Of a DNA stretch of 64,000 bases, positions 47,993-58,636 are shown piece by piece (the first letter of the stretch is position 1; every line of letters begins with the position of its first letter). Position numbers and translations under genes: made by a program. The DNA comes from Amanita rubescens (taxonomy: Eukaryota; Basidiomycota; Agaricomycetes; Agaricales; Amanitaceae), in assembly GCA_015039365.1 (NCBI GenBank), contig WION01000007.1:744001-808000 (forward strand), written 5' to 3'. The notes beneath the pieces are model-generated. The model did not search any database, was not told where the DNA came from, and worked only from the letters and a program-made list of their open reading frames with translations.

Positions 47993-48732
47993 CTAGCATA
48001 TGCACCACTCGCTGCCTTGAATGCAGCTTGGAGTTGGTCCTTGATGCACGTCGCTTCTTCCACCAGATGAGAGTTATCAGACTACAGGGTTTAAAATCAG
48101 TCTCAAGAACGTATGGTCTGCGATGGACAAGATACAGACCGGTACCAGTTCAATAAGAGAATTCGCCAAGTTTATTGTGCTTTCGTCCATGATCTGAAGT
48201 ACCGAATAAGCGATCGGGCCAGGGACGAGAGGCAGCACGTCGGCGTGCTTCTTCTGATCAACAATTGCTGACAAGGCGGCCTCGAAGTTTGGTACGATGC
48301 CTTTGACAATCTCGATGATAGCTGTTGCTTCATCCTACAGAGAGGCTCCTGGGTGAGAATGCTCTATAATATAGTGCGAATGGTCAGGGTTTGCAGTTAA
48401 CCTATTAAAAAAACTGGCTACCGAAGTGTCGGCATTGCACTTTGACGAGATCGACTTCGACACGTCCGATGTGGACAAGAGCTACCTATGGAATACATGA
48501 ACATCCTATGGAGTTCGACAGATTGGTCCTACCACTTACCGTTACATCTACAACATCAAGTACACTGACAATAGCATTTACGGCGGAAGCGAGTTCAGGC
48601 TAGGTCGACAGAGAGCGTGTTCAAATCAGCCTCAAGTTCGCTGACAGCTCGAGGCTTAACGGGGAATGTGGAGGAAAGGCTGGATAGGGTGGCAAGGAGG
48701 AAGAAGATAGACGCAAAGCTGATCTTGACCAT
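47993..48732 (-). pseudogene. Secreted HsbA-like member E, broken
   Basis: It has the same layout as member F: signal peptide (MVKISFASIFFLLATLSSLS), then FPVKPRAVSELEADLNTLS. An extra base within exon 1 then gives a stop right after LSVDLA. Two extra bases in exon 2 would restore the frame later. Exon 3 keeps EATAIIEIVKGIVPNFEAAL and LANSLIELVP; exon 4 ends FKAASGAYASDY (stop 47993-47995). The TATA box has decayed to TATTAAA. Probably a recent pseudogene or indel-affected sequence; the intact sister is F. Confidence 0.75.
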
Positions 48733-48896
48733 GATATCCTAACCGCGCAGCCAGAATAACGACTACAGCAGGGGGGGATGAACCTTTAATACCATCTCAC
48801 AGAAAACCACTGATCCTTACTGGAACCAGCCACATTGTTGCGGGGCCGAATAGGCTAGATTCAACGTAAAAACAGATTTACAACTAAGTTCAGTGG

Positions 48897-49075
48897 GGCT
48901 ACTTACTAGTCGCCTCCTGTGCAATAAGGATTCCGGCGCCGTTTTCAATAGAGGTGAACTTAACAATATTATTAACGAGCTGGCGCAAGTTAGTCTGGAG
49001 TGGGTTCTGCTCAATAGGGGAGTAGGAGGAAAGTGTGACGAGTAGGAAGATACATGCGAGGCTGATTTTGACCAT
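48897..49075 (-). pseudogene. Solo first exon of a secreted HsbA-like gene
   Basis: MVKISLACIFLLVTLSSYSP followed by a TNLRQLVNNIVKFTSIENGA stretch aligns with exon 1 of E, F and H, including a signal peptide. No exons 2-4 follow before gene E. The corresponding place near 54.0 kb in the second duplication copy holds only traces. Confidence 0.65.
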
Positions 49076-49715
49076 GGTATTGGTCTCTTCGCTCGAATGA
49101 ATTAAGACCTCGCCATTTTGATGCTGCATGTTGTTAATACTATCAGGAATTCCTCGTGTGAACTGCATAATCCTCTAATGAACGCATCATTCCTGTCACC
49201 TTGGACGGTACTAGGGGGTTGCTTTTAATATAAGTGAAGGATAGGCGTACCGTAAGATATTTATTCTGTCGGAATGACACTATTGCCGAATACGTCGGGA
49301 CAAGCTAGTCAGTTTTACTTGGACATAAGACGGTTGCGAACAAGCTACTTCACGGACCGAGATAGACTAGACCAGAATTCAACGTAAACGTTAGCGAGAC
49401 TCATGGCCCGACATCGGTTAGGTCCACCTCAAGGAACTGAGCAGTGCTCATCGCGCGTGACAGTCCAATCCGAAAACTAGAGATCTTCATATTCCTACTT
49501 ACTGTTGTGAAAAAATCCGTCTGGGTTGCATGCAATCGGATAAGATAAGTCGATGGAGTCACAAAGAACGGTGAAGTTGGTAGCGACCAAAAGTCAGCTG
49601 TGCCGTTTGGGTCATTGCGGGCTTCATGGTGCCAATGGTGCGATGCTTACCGGAAAAAAGGCTAAACTTGAATGTGGCGTAGCCGCGATCGTAAACCCCG
49701 GGCCGGGCCGGCTCT

Positions 49716-49869
49716 GCACCCAGCTACGAAGAAGAGCACGAAGACGAGCTATATTCTACCACCAGAGAGGTAGAGCAGGTCAAACGGAGTCCGCCGGGCG
49801 CGTTAATGGATGATGAAGATGAGGAGAACGACCATGTTGCACCATTAAAGCAGCCATCACCACCACGTT
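49716..49869 (+). pseudogene. ELYS tail fragment, left of the insertion
   Basis: Copy of about 47270-47425, ending in the Pro codons before the insertion point. No start or domain. Confidence 0.8.
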
Positions 49870-49883
49870 CATCAGGAAAAACG
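49870..49883 (+). repeat. Left terminal inverted repeat
   Basis: CATCAGGAAAAACG, perfect complement of 52029-52042. Confidence 0.75.
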
Positions 49884-50919
49884 GAGAACCCTGTTTAGTT
49901 CCGATTATATGTATATAGACAGAATTTGATCTAATTACGCCAGGATTAGATTAGTTCACCCCCCCTATATTTTTGTCTAAGTTATGCCTAATAAGCATTA
50001 AAAGAATCACATTATACAAGAATAGTATTGGCCTTTTCCTCGAGATCACTCAGATTTACGATGACAAAACTAAATATATTGCTATTAAAGAGGGTATCTA
50101 GACTATAACATACTAGTGTATGTGTTACTAACACAGGTGCTACGCTCACCCATACCGTTTACAGGTTTGCACGTTTGTAACCTATCAGGACCACGGCCAC
50201 AAATCTTATGACCCACTGCAGGTCATCAACGATGATTGAGTTGCGACGAAGAACGGGTTTGATGCCCATTCCCATTGCGAATTTTCCTCTGTCGTCTTCG
50301 TGTATCCATAATCCTGGTATTAAGTGAGAAAGGGAGAAAAGAGGGCATTGACGACGTACGCAAGTTTAATTGAAAACGGTTGAACGCGAGACGGGGAGCA
50401 AGAAAGGTTACATGGATGTGGTGATGACCAGTGGATACAAGATGCGGAGAGGGTCCTGGCAAAGGCGTGGAGGTGGCAGAGTGTGAACAAGTATTAACTT
50501 GAATCTCATTGGAGGCTGGTGGCGCGCGATAGGGTGATATCAATACAGATCATTTAGCGAGTGTTTTACACTCACCAGAACCCGAGACTGCCCGCAAGCA
50601 GCCTCACCCTTCCTCGGCTCTCTCAAGAGAATGTGGGGGAGAATATCTCAAGCAAGTCATGATGCTCTACATCCGTCGTCCGAGAAACTGGTGCACTCAA
50701 GTTCTGAGCCGAGCGGGCACATATCATTTGAGGTCTGGTTTTCCGGAGCAAACGTGAGTGAGAGGATGAAGCTAAGCCTGTGAATTTGGAGTCACTCACC
50801 TTATTGCATGGGCGATGGTGGGGGGAAGCTGACAGCTTATTAGAGCGTGCAAGGGAAGTTGAACATGTCACGTGACAAACAGAAGCAAATAGTGGACTTA
50901 ACATTTTTGCGGATGATTC

Positions 50920-51770
50920 CCCTTGCGCAGGGCGCTATCCTCGCTGATGACAAAAGCATGAACGACATGGTCCTCGATGCTCATTGATGTCAACTCTTTT
51001 CCTCTCGGTACTGTCATTCCCACCTGCAAGGGTCAAATATGGGTCACCGTAATGGAAGGAAAGACAGCTCGAGTCGTCGAAAACTCGGAAGGCCAACGGA
51101 CGACTCCGTCAGCTGTCGCCTTCACGAAACACGGAGAGTCTTGTCGGTCTTCCTGCGAAACGTCAAGGTGGTCGTTAACTCCGTTTTTGCCTTCGGCCGC
51201 AAACGGTTGATCAGACATAGACAGAAATTTGTATGTTTCACCGTCATGCCACCTCCATAAATCAGACCACTCAGTCTTGATATAGTAGTCCCCCAAGGAA
51301 CTATTGGCCTAGTCAAGATGTGTGATACTGCGAGTCAGTAACCAGTGAAGTAAGTCCTCGCCGATGAACCACGTCATCCGAAAGTTAACCAGTCACGCAG
51401 CCGTAACGGTACCGGCCTACTTCAATGATGCTCAACGGCAGGCAATGCCAAAGGATGCCGGTCAAATCGCTGGTCTCGAGGTTCTTCGTGTCATGACTCA
51501 TCAACGAACCTTACTGCCGCTGCGCTCGCTTACGGTCTAGACAAGGCAGAAAGTGCCGTCATCGCTGTCTATGACCTCGAATGATCGCATGGCTGTACAA
51601 CGGATTTGTGAAGCTGCAGAAAAGGCAAAGATTGCACTTTCGGCGACTACCCAGGCGGAAATCAATCTGCCCTTTATCTCTACGGATGCCACTGGGCCAA
51701 AGCACATTAATACCAAGCTCTGAGGTCGCAGTTCGAGTCCGTTGCTTATGAGGACTAGTATGGCCGCTCC
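50920..51770 (+). pseudogene. Scrambled mitochondrial HSP70 (Ssc1-type) fragment
   Basis: The frames read [31 protein letters not shown], then after a damaged stretch [14 protein letters not shown] and [13 protein letters not shown], a frameshift into [22 protein letters not shown], and after a large deletion [20 protein letters not shown] and GPKHINTKL. These are Ssc1-type HSP70 segments from the nucleotide-binding domain. Upstream, about 50.92-51.03 kb resembles a later part of HSP70 (SLGIET region), so the order is rearranged. Several stops and frameshifts; not functional. It lies inside the TIR element. Confidence 0.8.
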
Positions 51771-52028
51771 CCACCGCAGCGATCGACATCTGCAAATCAA
51801 CGCGTGCCCTGGTCGGTCATATGATACCTCAGGACTTAAGTAGTGATACAGTGCTGGTCATTTCCTTGTCAATCCATTCAATATCCCAGACACCTATATT
51901 CTTTTTAACTAAGCAGATTGGACAAAACATTGTATGATTTATTAGTAAATTAGACTCGAATATCTGGGCTAGACATTATTAGTCATATTAGATGTAAATA
52001 GAGATTATTGGGTCTAAACGGCCATCGA

Positions 52029-52042
52029 CGTTTTTCCTGATG
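52029..52042 (-). repeat. Right terminal inverted repeat
   Basis: CGTTTTTCCTGATG, complement of the left end. Confidence 0.75.
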
Positions 52043-52290
52043 TTGCGCAAGGGACGATCTTCTACGTCGTCCGATCAAGGAGAGGAGTCAGAGGCACCGC
52101 AGACGCGTCGGTGGTCGTCGAGATTATCGAGCCAAGTTAATGTGACCGTGCCGGATGACTCGGAGTCGCCGAAAAAGCCCATCATATCGACAAGGACGAG
52201 GGGGAGTACAAAATCATCGACCTCGTCGACGTCGACGAAGATGAGCGTTATGTATAGAACACTTGTATATATAATGTAAGTTTGGGACGT
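52043..52290 (+). pseudogene. ELYS tail fragment, right of the insertion
   Basis: Copy of about 47426-47690 (RSSTSSDQGEESEAPQTRR, SSQVNVTVPDDSESPKKP). The same 3' flank continues to gene F. Confidence 0.85.
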
Positions 52291-52543
52291 ACTTATGGAA
52301 TGTCTTCGAGTAATGTAGATCTGGTCGGCATCATGGACAAATTAGGATTGTCATCAGGAAGCATACATAGTATTAATCTATCTTAAAGGTTTCGCGTCCC
52401 ACAATGTATTTTCGTAGTTAATCATAATCGTGTAAAATAATGTCAATCTGTACATACATATCTGTCTAATGATGATATGGACGACAGTTGGATGGAAATT
52501 TGCGACGTAAATGCATGTTCTTTTCATGAATTGGTGATCCTCG

Positions 52544-53283
52544 CTATAACACCAGGGCATATGCATCAACGGCCGCCGAGAATGCAACTTGGAGTCGGTC
52601 CTTGATGCTCGTCGCTTCTTTCACCAGGTCACAGTCATCAGACTACAGGGTATAAAGTCAGTGAACGTATGGTCTACGATGGACAAGATACAGACCGGTA
52701 TCAGTTCAATAATAGAATTCGCCAACGCTGTTGTACTCCCGTCCAAGACCTCAAGATACAAATAAAGGACTGGGCCAGGGACGATAAACTCATCGATGTA
52801 CTCCTGCTTTTCAACAATCCCTGACAAGGCGGCCTCGACGTTTGGTACGATGCCTTTGACAATCTCAATGACATCTTTTGCTTCATCCACAGAGAAGCTG
52901 GAAATGCTCTAGAATGTAATGCGAGGGCGAAAACAAATGGTCAGCGTTCAAAATTAGACTATTAAAAAAATTTGGCTACCGAGGTGTCGTCATTGCATTT
53001 AATGAGGTCGAGTTCGACAGGTTGGGCTTGGAGAAAAGCTACCTGGGAAATACATGAACATCTATGGAGTTCGAATTGGTTTACCACTTACCGTTTCAGC
53101 TACAACATCAAGCCCATTGACAATGGACCCTACGAGGGAAGCGAGTTTAGCTACGTCGACGGAGAGCTGGTTCAAATCCTCCTCGAGTTCGCCAACAGCT
53201 CGAGGCTGAATAGGGAAGGTGAAGGAAAGGCTGGATAGGGTGGCAAGGAGGAAGAAGATAGACGCAAAGCTGATCTTGACCAT
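52544..53283 (-). CDS. Secreted HsbA-like protein, member F (188 aa)
   Basis: Exons 53092-53283, 52980-53042, 52696-52908 and 52544-52642 sum to 567 bp. A signal peptide (MVKISFASIFFLLATLSSLS) is followed by FPIQPRAVGELEEDLNQLSV, VAFLQAQPVELDLIKCN, then SSFSVDEAKDVIEIVKGIVP, a short hydrophobic stretch (VPGPVLYLYLEVL) and LANSIIELIP, ending FSAAVDAYALVL. This fits HsbA: a small, secreted, helical surface-adsorbing protein that in Aspergillus recruits cutinase to hydrophobic polymers. All introns are GT-AG, unlike the signal-less branch. TATA box at 53335-53341, 58 bp before the ATG. Intact; the sister gene E is broken. Confidence 0.78.
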
Positions 53284-54699
53284 GATATGCTGAGAGCGCA
53301 CCCAGAACAATGAAGACCACAGGCGGGGTGAACCTTTTATACCATTTCATGGGCACAATCGGCAATTCCCCGTAGTCTGTGTGTTCCGTGATTCTCATCG
53401 TCTTTGACCCCATCTGGCAATTAAAAAAGATTCTTACTAGAACCAGCTGCATTGTTGCAGGGCCAAATAGGCTAAAAACAGATTTTACAAGTAACCTCAG
53501 GGTCCCAATTTACGGTCGTGTGCCCAGACACACCTTCAAAATGCTGCCTGGCTACCGTTGCAGAGGCCGTAGCTTCGCATTCTATTATAATAGGGAACGA
53601 AAGACCGTCTGGGTTGCACACAAGGCTAGAGGCTTCGAGGTTTCATGCATTCACGACGATATAGATGATAAGTGCCCCACAAAGCTAACGGCGCTAAACA
53701 ATTTGGTTGATTTAGTAACGTTACTAAAGGGCTAGCGCTATTTGGTCCTGCTTGGCGACTCGCTTTTTCGGCTAGCGAAGACGATGGCACACCGTACGTA
53801 AGTTGAGTGGGACATTTCCTCGCTAGAGTCCCGAAAGAACGATATTCTTAGATCGATTGAAGCTCCCTCGAGTTCACCAGACATAAAATAATGGTTACCT
53901 TTATATGACAACAAAGCATTGTGGAAAGCAAAGTTCTCCTGGGTGCTTCCAAGTTGTCAGACTCCTCATCGCTCGCCCCGCGGAGCTTTAGGTCATATTT
54001 TGGGCGAACTCCTGTGCAATATGGATTCCGAGGAAGAAGATAAAGGTGAGGTTGATAAGCGAAGGATAGGCGTACCCGGGCCTTTCTTTCGGAATGACAC
54101 TCTTGCCGAATAGTTCGGGACAATTGGATTCAAGCTAGTCAGTTCTACTTGGGCATAAGATGGTTGCGAACAAGCCGAAGCCTTCATGGATCCGAGATAA
54201 ACTAGCCAGGCTCATGGCCCAACATCGATTGGGTCCGCCTCAAGGAACTGAGCAGCGCTCATCATGCGCAGTCCAATTACTTCATATTCCTACTTCCTGT
54301 AAAAAAAAATAGGACTGGGTTGCATACAATCGAATACGACAAGTCGATCGACTCACAAAAAACCGTAAAGTTGATTAATGACCAAAAGCCAGCTATACCG
54401 GTTGGGTCATTGCGGGCTTCATTTCATGGTGCTGATGGTGTGCGAATCTGCGATGCTCACTTGAAAAGGCTAAATGTGGCGTAGCGCTCATAAACACGGG
54501 CCGGCTCGGCACCCGTCATCGATTCATCCCTGTCAACACATGTTGGAGAGAACTTGCTTTTGTTGAACTCTGCTCCGAACTTGAAGTGCCTTATCATCTG
54601 GGAAATAAATTATTCTATAGGTTGGTGCATAAAGTACAATGAAAGGATGCTAAGTTGAATAACGGGAAACGACGAAAATAATCATTTTTCGTAAGATGG
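53284..54699. other. Upstream region of F, with unique insert and duplicated block
   Basis: An open frame on the plus strand (53379-53735) reading MLPGYRCRGRSFAFYYNRER in its middle is absent from the first duplication copy; it may be a fragment of an inserted gene or chance. From about 54.1 to 54.5 kb the sequence repeats 49.3-49.7 kb. Confidence 0.4.
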
Positions 54700-55476
54700 C
54701 TATCCCGATGAATATAGTTGAATCGCCTCTTTGAATCCGGCATCAATATGGGCCCTGGTATTCGTTGCCTCTTCCTTGTAGCTCTCCTACATTTGCTACA
54801 TCAGCCACGCATGTATGATTTATGAAGAACAAGCCACGAACCGGAGCCAACTTTACCATAGCATTTGCTATTGCCATTGCGCCGTCGTGTATAAGTCTCA
54901 TTTCCGTCCTAATTGCACTGATGACTGGATTCTGTACGTTGACATGGGTTGCCCACGTGAAGAGTCTCCCGGTGGCGAAGGCAATGGAACCAATAACGGG
55001 GACAACATTGAGCGACCCCACAATATTCTTTTTCTCGCACGCCAGTTGTAACACATTGTCTATAATTGGAACCAGGACTTTAATAATGTCGAGGCAAGCT
55101 CCTGCTTCACTGTCGGAGACATTGCAAACGCCCTGGAATACGAACAAAGACGATTATCAGATTTCCGACTTTATTCGTTGAGAAAATACTTGCTTTAAGA
55201 TCCTTCTCGCACTTGTCAATACTTCGTTGGAGTGTCCAGACCCTACGAAAGGCGCCCTAACGAATGAATTCGGATGAGTTTAACAAATACTATCGGCCAG
55301 CTACTTACTACTAGATGTGAAATGGTGGTTGAAACTCCTATAGCGTCCAAGCAGGAAGCAACTTCGCGTCCATTTTCAATGACCTGAAGTAAGTCCTTTT
55401 TAACTTGGTCAATGGCCGTTTCGACCATGGCTTGCTGATATCGAGGGAGAGCTAATGAAGACCACAGACGAGTCAT
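54700..55476 (-). CDS. HsbA-like protein without signal peptide, member G
   Basis: Exon 1 starts MTRLWSSLALPRYQQAMVET and runs into AIDQVKKDLLQVIENGREVA, the start motif of members A, C and D with about 25 residues added in front. The extension is not a signal peptide. Exon 2 ends SIDKCEKDLK; exon 3 has VCNVSDSEAGACLDIIKVLV, CEKKNIVGSL and a hydrophobic Gly-containing segment (VPVIGSIAFATGRLFTW), then IANAMVKLAP. The last exon ends FKEAIQLYSSG (stop 54700-54702). Intron 2 (55133-55193) has a GC donor (GCAAGT). An upstream ATG at 55494 is in frame, but the shared similarity with member I begins at 55476. Appears intact. Confidence 0.72.
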
Positions 55477-56808
55477 TGGTGGGGATCCAGTCAACTGTTG
55501 TTGTTCTCATCAATCCTGGGTCATCCTTTTAAACGCCAGTTAATTGCTCCGGCCATGTGGGAAACACGCACTGCGACACTGCATTTACCGGTTCTTCGGA
55601 GGCAAATTTCTAATGCCGCACATAGGAAACTGAAGCACCATCTGGGGGTACAACACCAAGCCGGGCCAAACCTGAAAAGGCTAGCTTACCGCAACGTTAC
55701 TCAGGGTCACCTAAAAGTCGGCTCGAGTCGGAACATCATGCATCAAGCTTCATTGTCCATGGTGGCGGTGGCAAAAGTCAAGTAGCGAAAATGGTTCACT
55801 GCAACGTGCAGAAGGAACGAAGAAAGAAGTGTGAGGACAGAAGCATTTTATTGCGCAACCACGATTTCAATTTTCTCGACGGCATGACATTCGGCTCGCT
55901 CTTTGTTACGTACGGTATGTTGATGATTTAGCACTAATGCATGGACCCGGACTCGGCCACATCATGAGACTAAATCCAAGAATATTTATGTCATAGCTCA
56001 GAACGCAAATATTATTATTAGTACGCACGTCTTGATGACAAGTGGGTACTTCTTCGCTTTACGGAAATGAAAAGAGCTGAGCGCAATTGTATATTTCCCC
56101 CACAAAGTGGGCATGGTGAAGAACTGGTACGTTGACGGCTCTTAAACGCCGCCGACAGTCAAGATTTCAGAGACTACTGGTGTTCCCGGATTCTACGGTC
56201 ACTTTTCAACAGTCATCACTACTTCAACGAGCAGGGCTCGATCTTCAATGCGGCACGTCTGAAAGCTCAGGTCAACCATAGTGGTAGCCTGACTGGTAAA
56301 GTGCTCTGAGCTCCTCGTAACCCACAGCCCCATTCTTGAATGCCGATATTTTTCTGTTGAAATTCAATCACGAACGCTACGAGTCAGCCGTAGCGCCACA
56401 AATTCTACGGTATCAAACATTTCGCCGCACCTTCTGATGATGGTGACAGAGATACTAGATCGGTCGATAGAATAATGAACACCCATTCAAAGTGGGTTCT
56501 GATCAAGGCCATAGGAACCATTCCCTTGGAGTTCATGGAAACTCATCTGAAGATCTGAGGTTGTGCACTGGTACTGGAAATTGAATCATCTAGGGTGAAT
56601 CTGGAGGAAGAATGAAGAAGGACAGTTTGCGCAGAGCCAGACGCGTGACAATCGTTACTTGAATAGGAAGTTGCTGAGTCAAACTTGGACGTTACTTATT
56701 GAATAGGTGCACAATCGTATCTAATGATGACATGGACCACAATGGATGCTCGAATGGATGCGACTGTTCTGTCTATCCATGGGACCGTGAGAACCACTGG
56801 GACTATCA
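55477..56808. other. Intergenic, no supported gene
   Basis: The first ~300 bp is similar to the region upstream of member I (59.45-59.75 kb), including a GCTAATTGCTCCGGC-type block. A TTTAAAAGG element lies about 55 bp before the ATG of G. The rest has no feature. Confidence 0.5.
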
Positions 56809-57541
56809 TTAACTGTATGCAGCAATCGCCTCATCAAATCCATTTTTAAGTTCGGCCTTGATATTTGTTGCAGTCTGGACAAGGTCAAGCTAAATTTTCG
56901 GAACCGGTTTCAGAAACTGATCGTTTTCAAAAGATCGGCTACAAACCGGAGCCAAAGGGATCAGAGCGTCCCCCAATGCCAAGACACTATTTTCCAAGGT
57001 AACAAGTTCGCCGTGAATGAGAGGGACGGGGATGTACAACGCCGAGAAGATAGCCTTCTTCTGAACGAGCGCATTTAATGCGCCCAGAACGTCTGGCACG
57101 ATGCCTAATATGATATTTAGGATAATATTTGCTTCAGCTTCGGTGACATCGAGAATGCCCTGGGAACGCAATACGAAGTCAAAAGTCAAGATTGAAAAAA
57201 TATCCATAGGGAACCATTTACCGAGATGTCCTTGACACAATTGGTAAGATCTCCATTGACAGTTTGGGCTTGGAGATAAACTGCCTGAAAACACGCAGAC
57301 CATCTATCACTCATTTTATTTGACAAAACGGTCGGCCGCTTACCGTTTCTTGCACGAGAGTGATTCCGGTTCCACTTCCAACAGAATCTATGCCGTTAGT
57401 AAGAGTAATTACGTCGGCGGCGAGCTTATTCATATCTGTCTGGAGTCCAGTGAAATCACGAGGCTTTATAGAGGAGGCGAAAGAGAAGCAGCATAATGTG
57501 GCAAGGAGGAAGAAGATAGACACAAGGTTGCTTCTGATCAT
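56809..57541 (-). CDS. Secreted HsbA-like protein, member H
   Basis: Signal peptide MIRSNLVSIFFLLATLCCFS ending near FASS. The mature part reads IKPRDFTGLQTDMNKLAADV, AVYLQAQTVNGDLTNCVKDI, GILDVTEAEANIILNIILGI, VPDVLGALNALVQKKAIFSA, LVTLENSVLALGDALIPLAP and ends FDEAIAAYS (stop 56809-56811). This is the clearest HsbA match in the window, with all expected helices and the KKxxF, LAP and AIxAY motifs. All introns are GT-AG. TATA box at 57593-57599, 58 bp before the ATG, the same spacing as in F. Secreted, extracellular; a role at hydrophobic surfaces is inferred from the family. Confidence 0.82.
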
Positions 57542-58636
57542 AACGTATCGGTCTCAACAATCGAAGGAAAACAGCGGGTCCTCACTATTCACTTTTATAC
57601 CACGCTATGCGGCGTGTTATCAGGAAATGACCGTGCGCGACGTATGTTTCTTTGGGGGATAGACTTCATTACTCCTGTCATATTTGACAAAAGTCGTTCG
57701 GTAAGTAAAAAAAACATATGCATATGCCGTAAATTGTGTTCATCTTCAGGGTCGAACACGGAGTTTCCGAGTTTCTCGCAACGTGCATCAAGAATAAAGT
57801 TGCAGATTTGGTATCAAAACCAGTCGGCATAGTTTTGGTCAGAACACAGCTGTGCGGCTAACGCCAAAAATTTCGGAGCTTCCAGGTCCCTACTGGTGCC
57901 GACCGCATTGTCGCAGAAAAGACGCTTCGCAAAACTGGAATAAGCTAGACCAGATTTCACAACGTAATCTCCCACCATATACATGGTTAAGTATCAATCA
58001 GGATCCTAAAACATCGGACCGACATTCGCCACATAACTCCAGAAAGCCATTTATATATTGTTCACAGGCTACAATCATGGAGGGCGCTGAATTATGACGG
58101 TTTGTGTAGTGTGCGAAACTTGAACCATGGTTCTCTCTATTTTGTCCTACAAGTTCGACTACTTACTGATCGGAATGGCAAGGACGCTTCTATTCATGGA
58201 AGAGCGGTTCGTTGTTGTGGAACTAGCCCTTGCCGCGTGTCCGCGACGCGAGCATGCAGCACGGAAGCATTCAACAACTGTGATCCTGTCTTGGATCCGC
58301 GGACTCGCCCACGACTTTGACTTCGAGAACGTTCTGATTTTTGGATTTACTTATCCACCACTACCAGATATCCGCCAATACTTTTGACAGAAATCGAAGC
58401 TATTTCTTGACATATGCATGTTCTCGGAACTTTTTAAAGTACTGTCTATTTTATTAAACTTTATCAAATGTCTGATCATGAGACTCGAAGAACAGTGTCC
58501 GAACATTCGGTCTTGTGACAGAAATAAATTAATGTTCTAGGGTGGTGTCGTGAATTACGATTGATTGATAGAACAATGGGAAGAATAAACCGCGACGAGA
58601 TACGCGAAACACGTGGAATGAGTGGCGCGGAGAGGA
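57542..58636. other. Intergenic, no supported gene
   Basis: Promoter side of H and 3' flank of I. A motif like CCGACCGCATTGTCGCAG near 57.90 kb is also present upstream of E and F. Short frames only. Confidence 0.45.

Larger units (their letters stand above)
47270..49700. repeat. Segmental duplication, copy 1 (ELYS tail + HsbA-like E + upstream region)
   Basis: Matches 49716-54520 in order and orientation: ELYS tail, 3' flank, HsbA-like gene, then the block around GGTCCACCTCAAGGAACTGA. The second copy is longer because of a transposon-like insertion and a further unique stretch. Confidence 0.85.
49870..52042. mobile_element. TIR-bounded non-autonomous element, 2.17 kb, carrying an HSP70 fragment
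   Basis: The duplicated ELYS tail is interrupted exactly here. The ends are perfect inverted repeats, CATCAGGAAAAACG at 49870-49883 and its complement at 52029-52042, followed inward by weaker similarity including GTTTAG on both sides. Both flanks carry TT, which could be a 2 bp target duplication or chance. No transposase frame is visible. The inside holds AT-rich ends, an unexplained 50.2-50.9 kb stretch, and a scrambled mitochondrial HSP70 piece. The superfamily is unknown; the ends do not fit Helitrons. Confidence 0.7.
49716..54520. repeat. Segmental duplication, copy 2 (interrupted)
   Basis: Order: ELYS tail piece (49716-49869), inserted element (49870-52042), rest of the ELYS tail (52043-52290), HsbA-like gene F, a unique stretch of about 400 bp near 53.5-53.9 kb, then the conserved upstream block to about 54.5 kb. 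Confidence 0.8.

Noticed and set aside
50977..51800. Functional HSP70 gene
   Set aside because: Stops, frameshifts, a large internal deletion and rearranged order.
49870..52042. Helitron
   Set aside because: The ends form inverted repeats and lack a TC start and CTRR end with hairpin.
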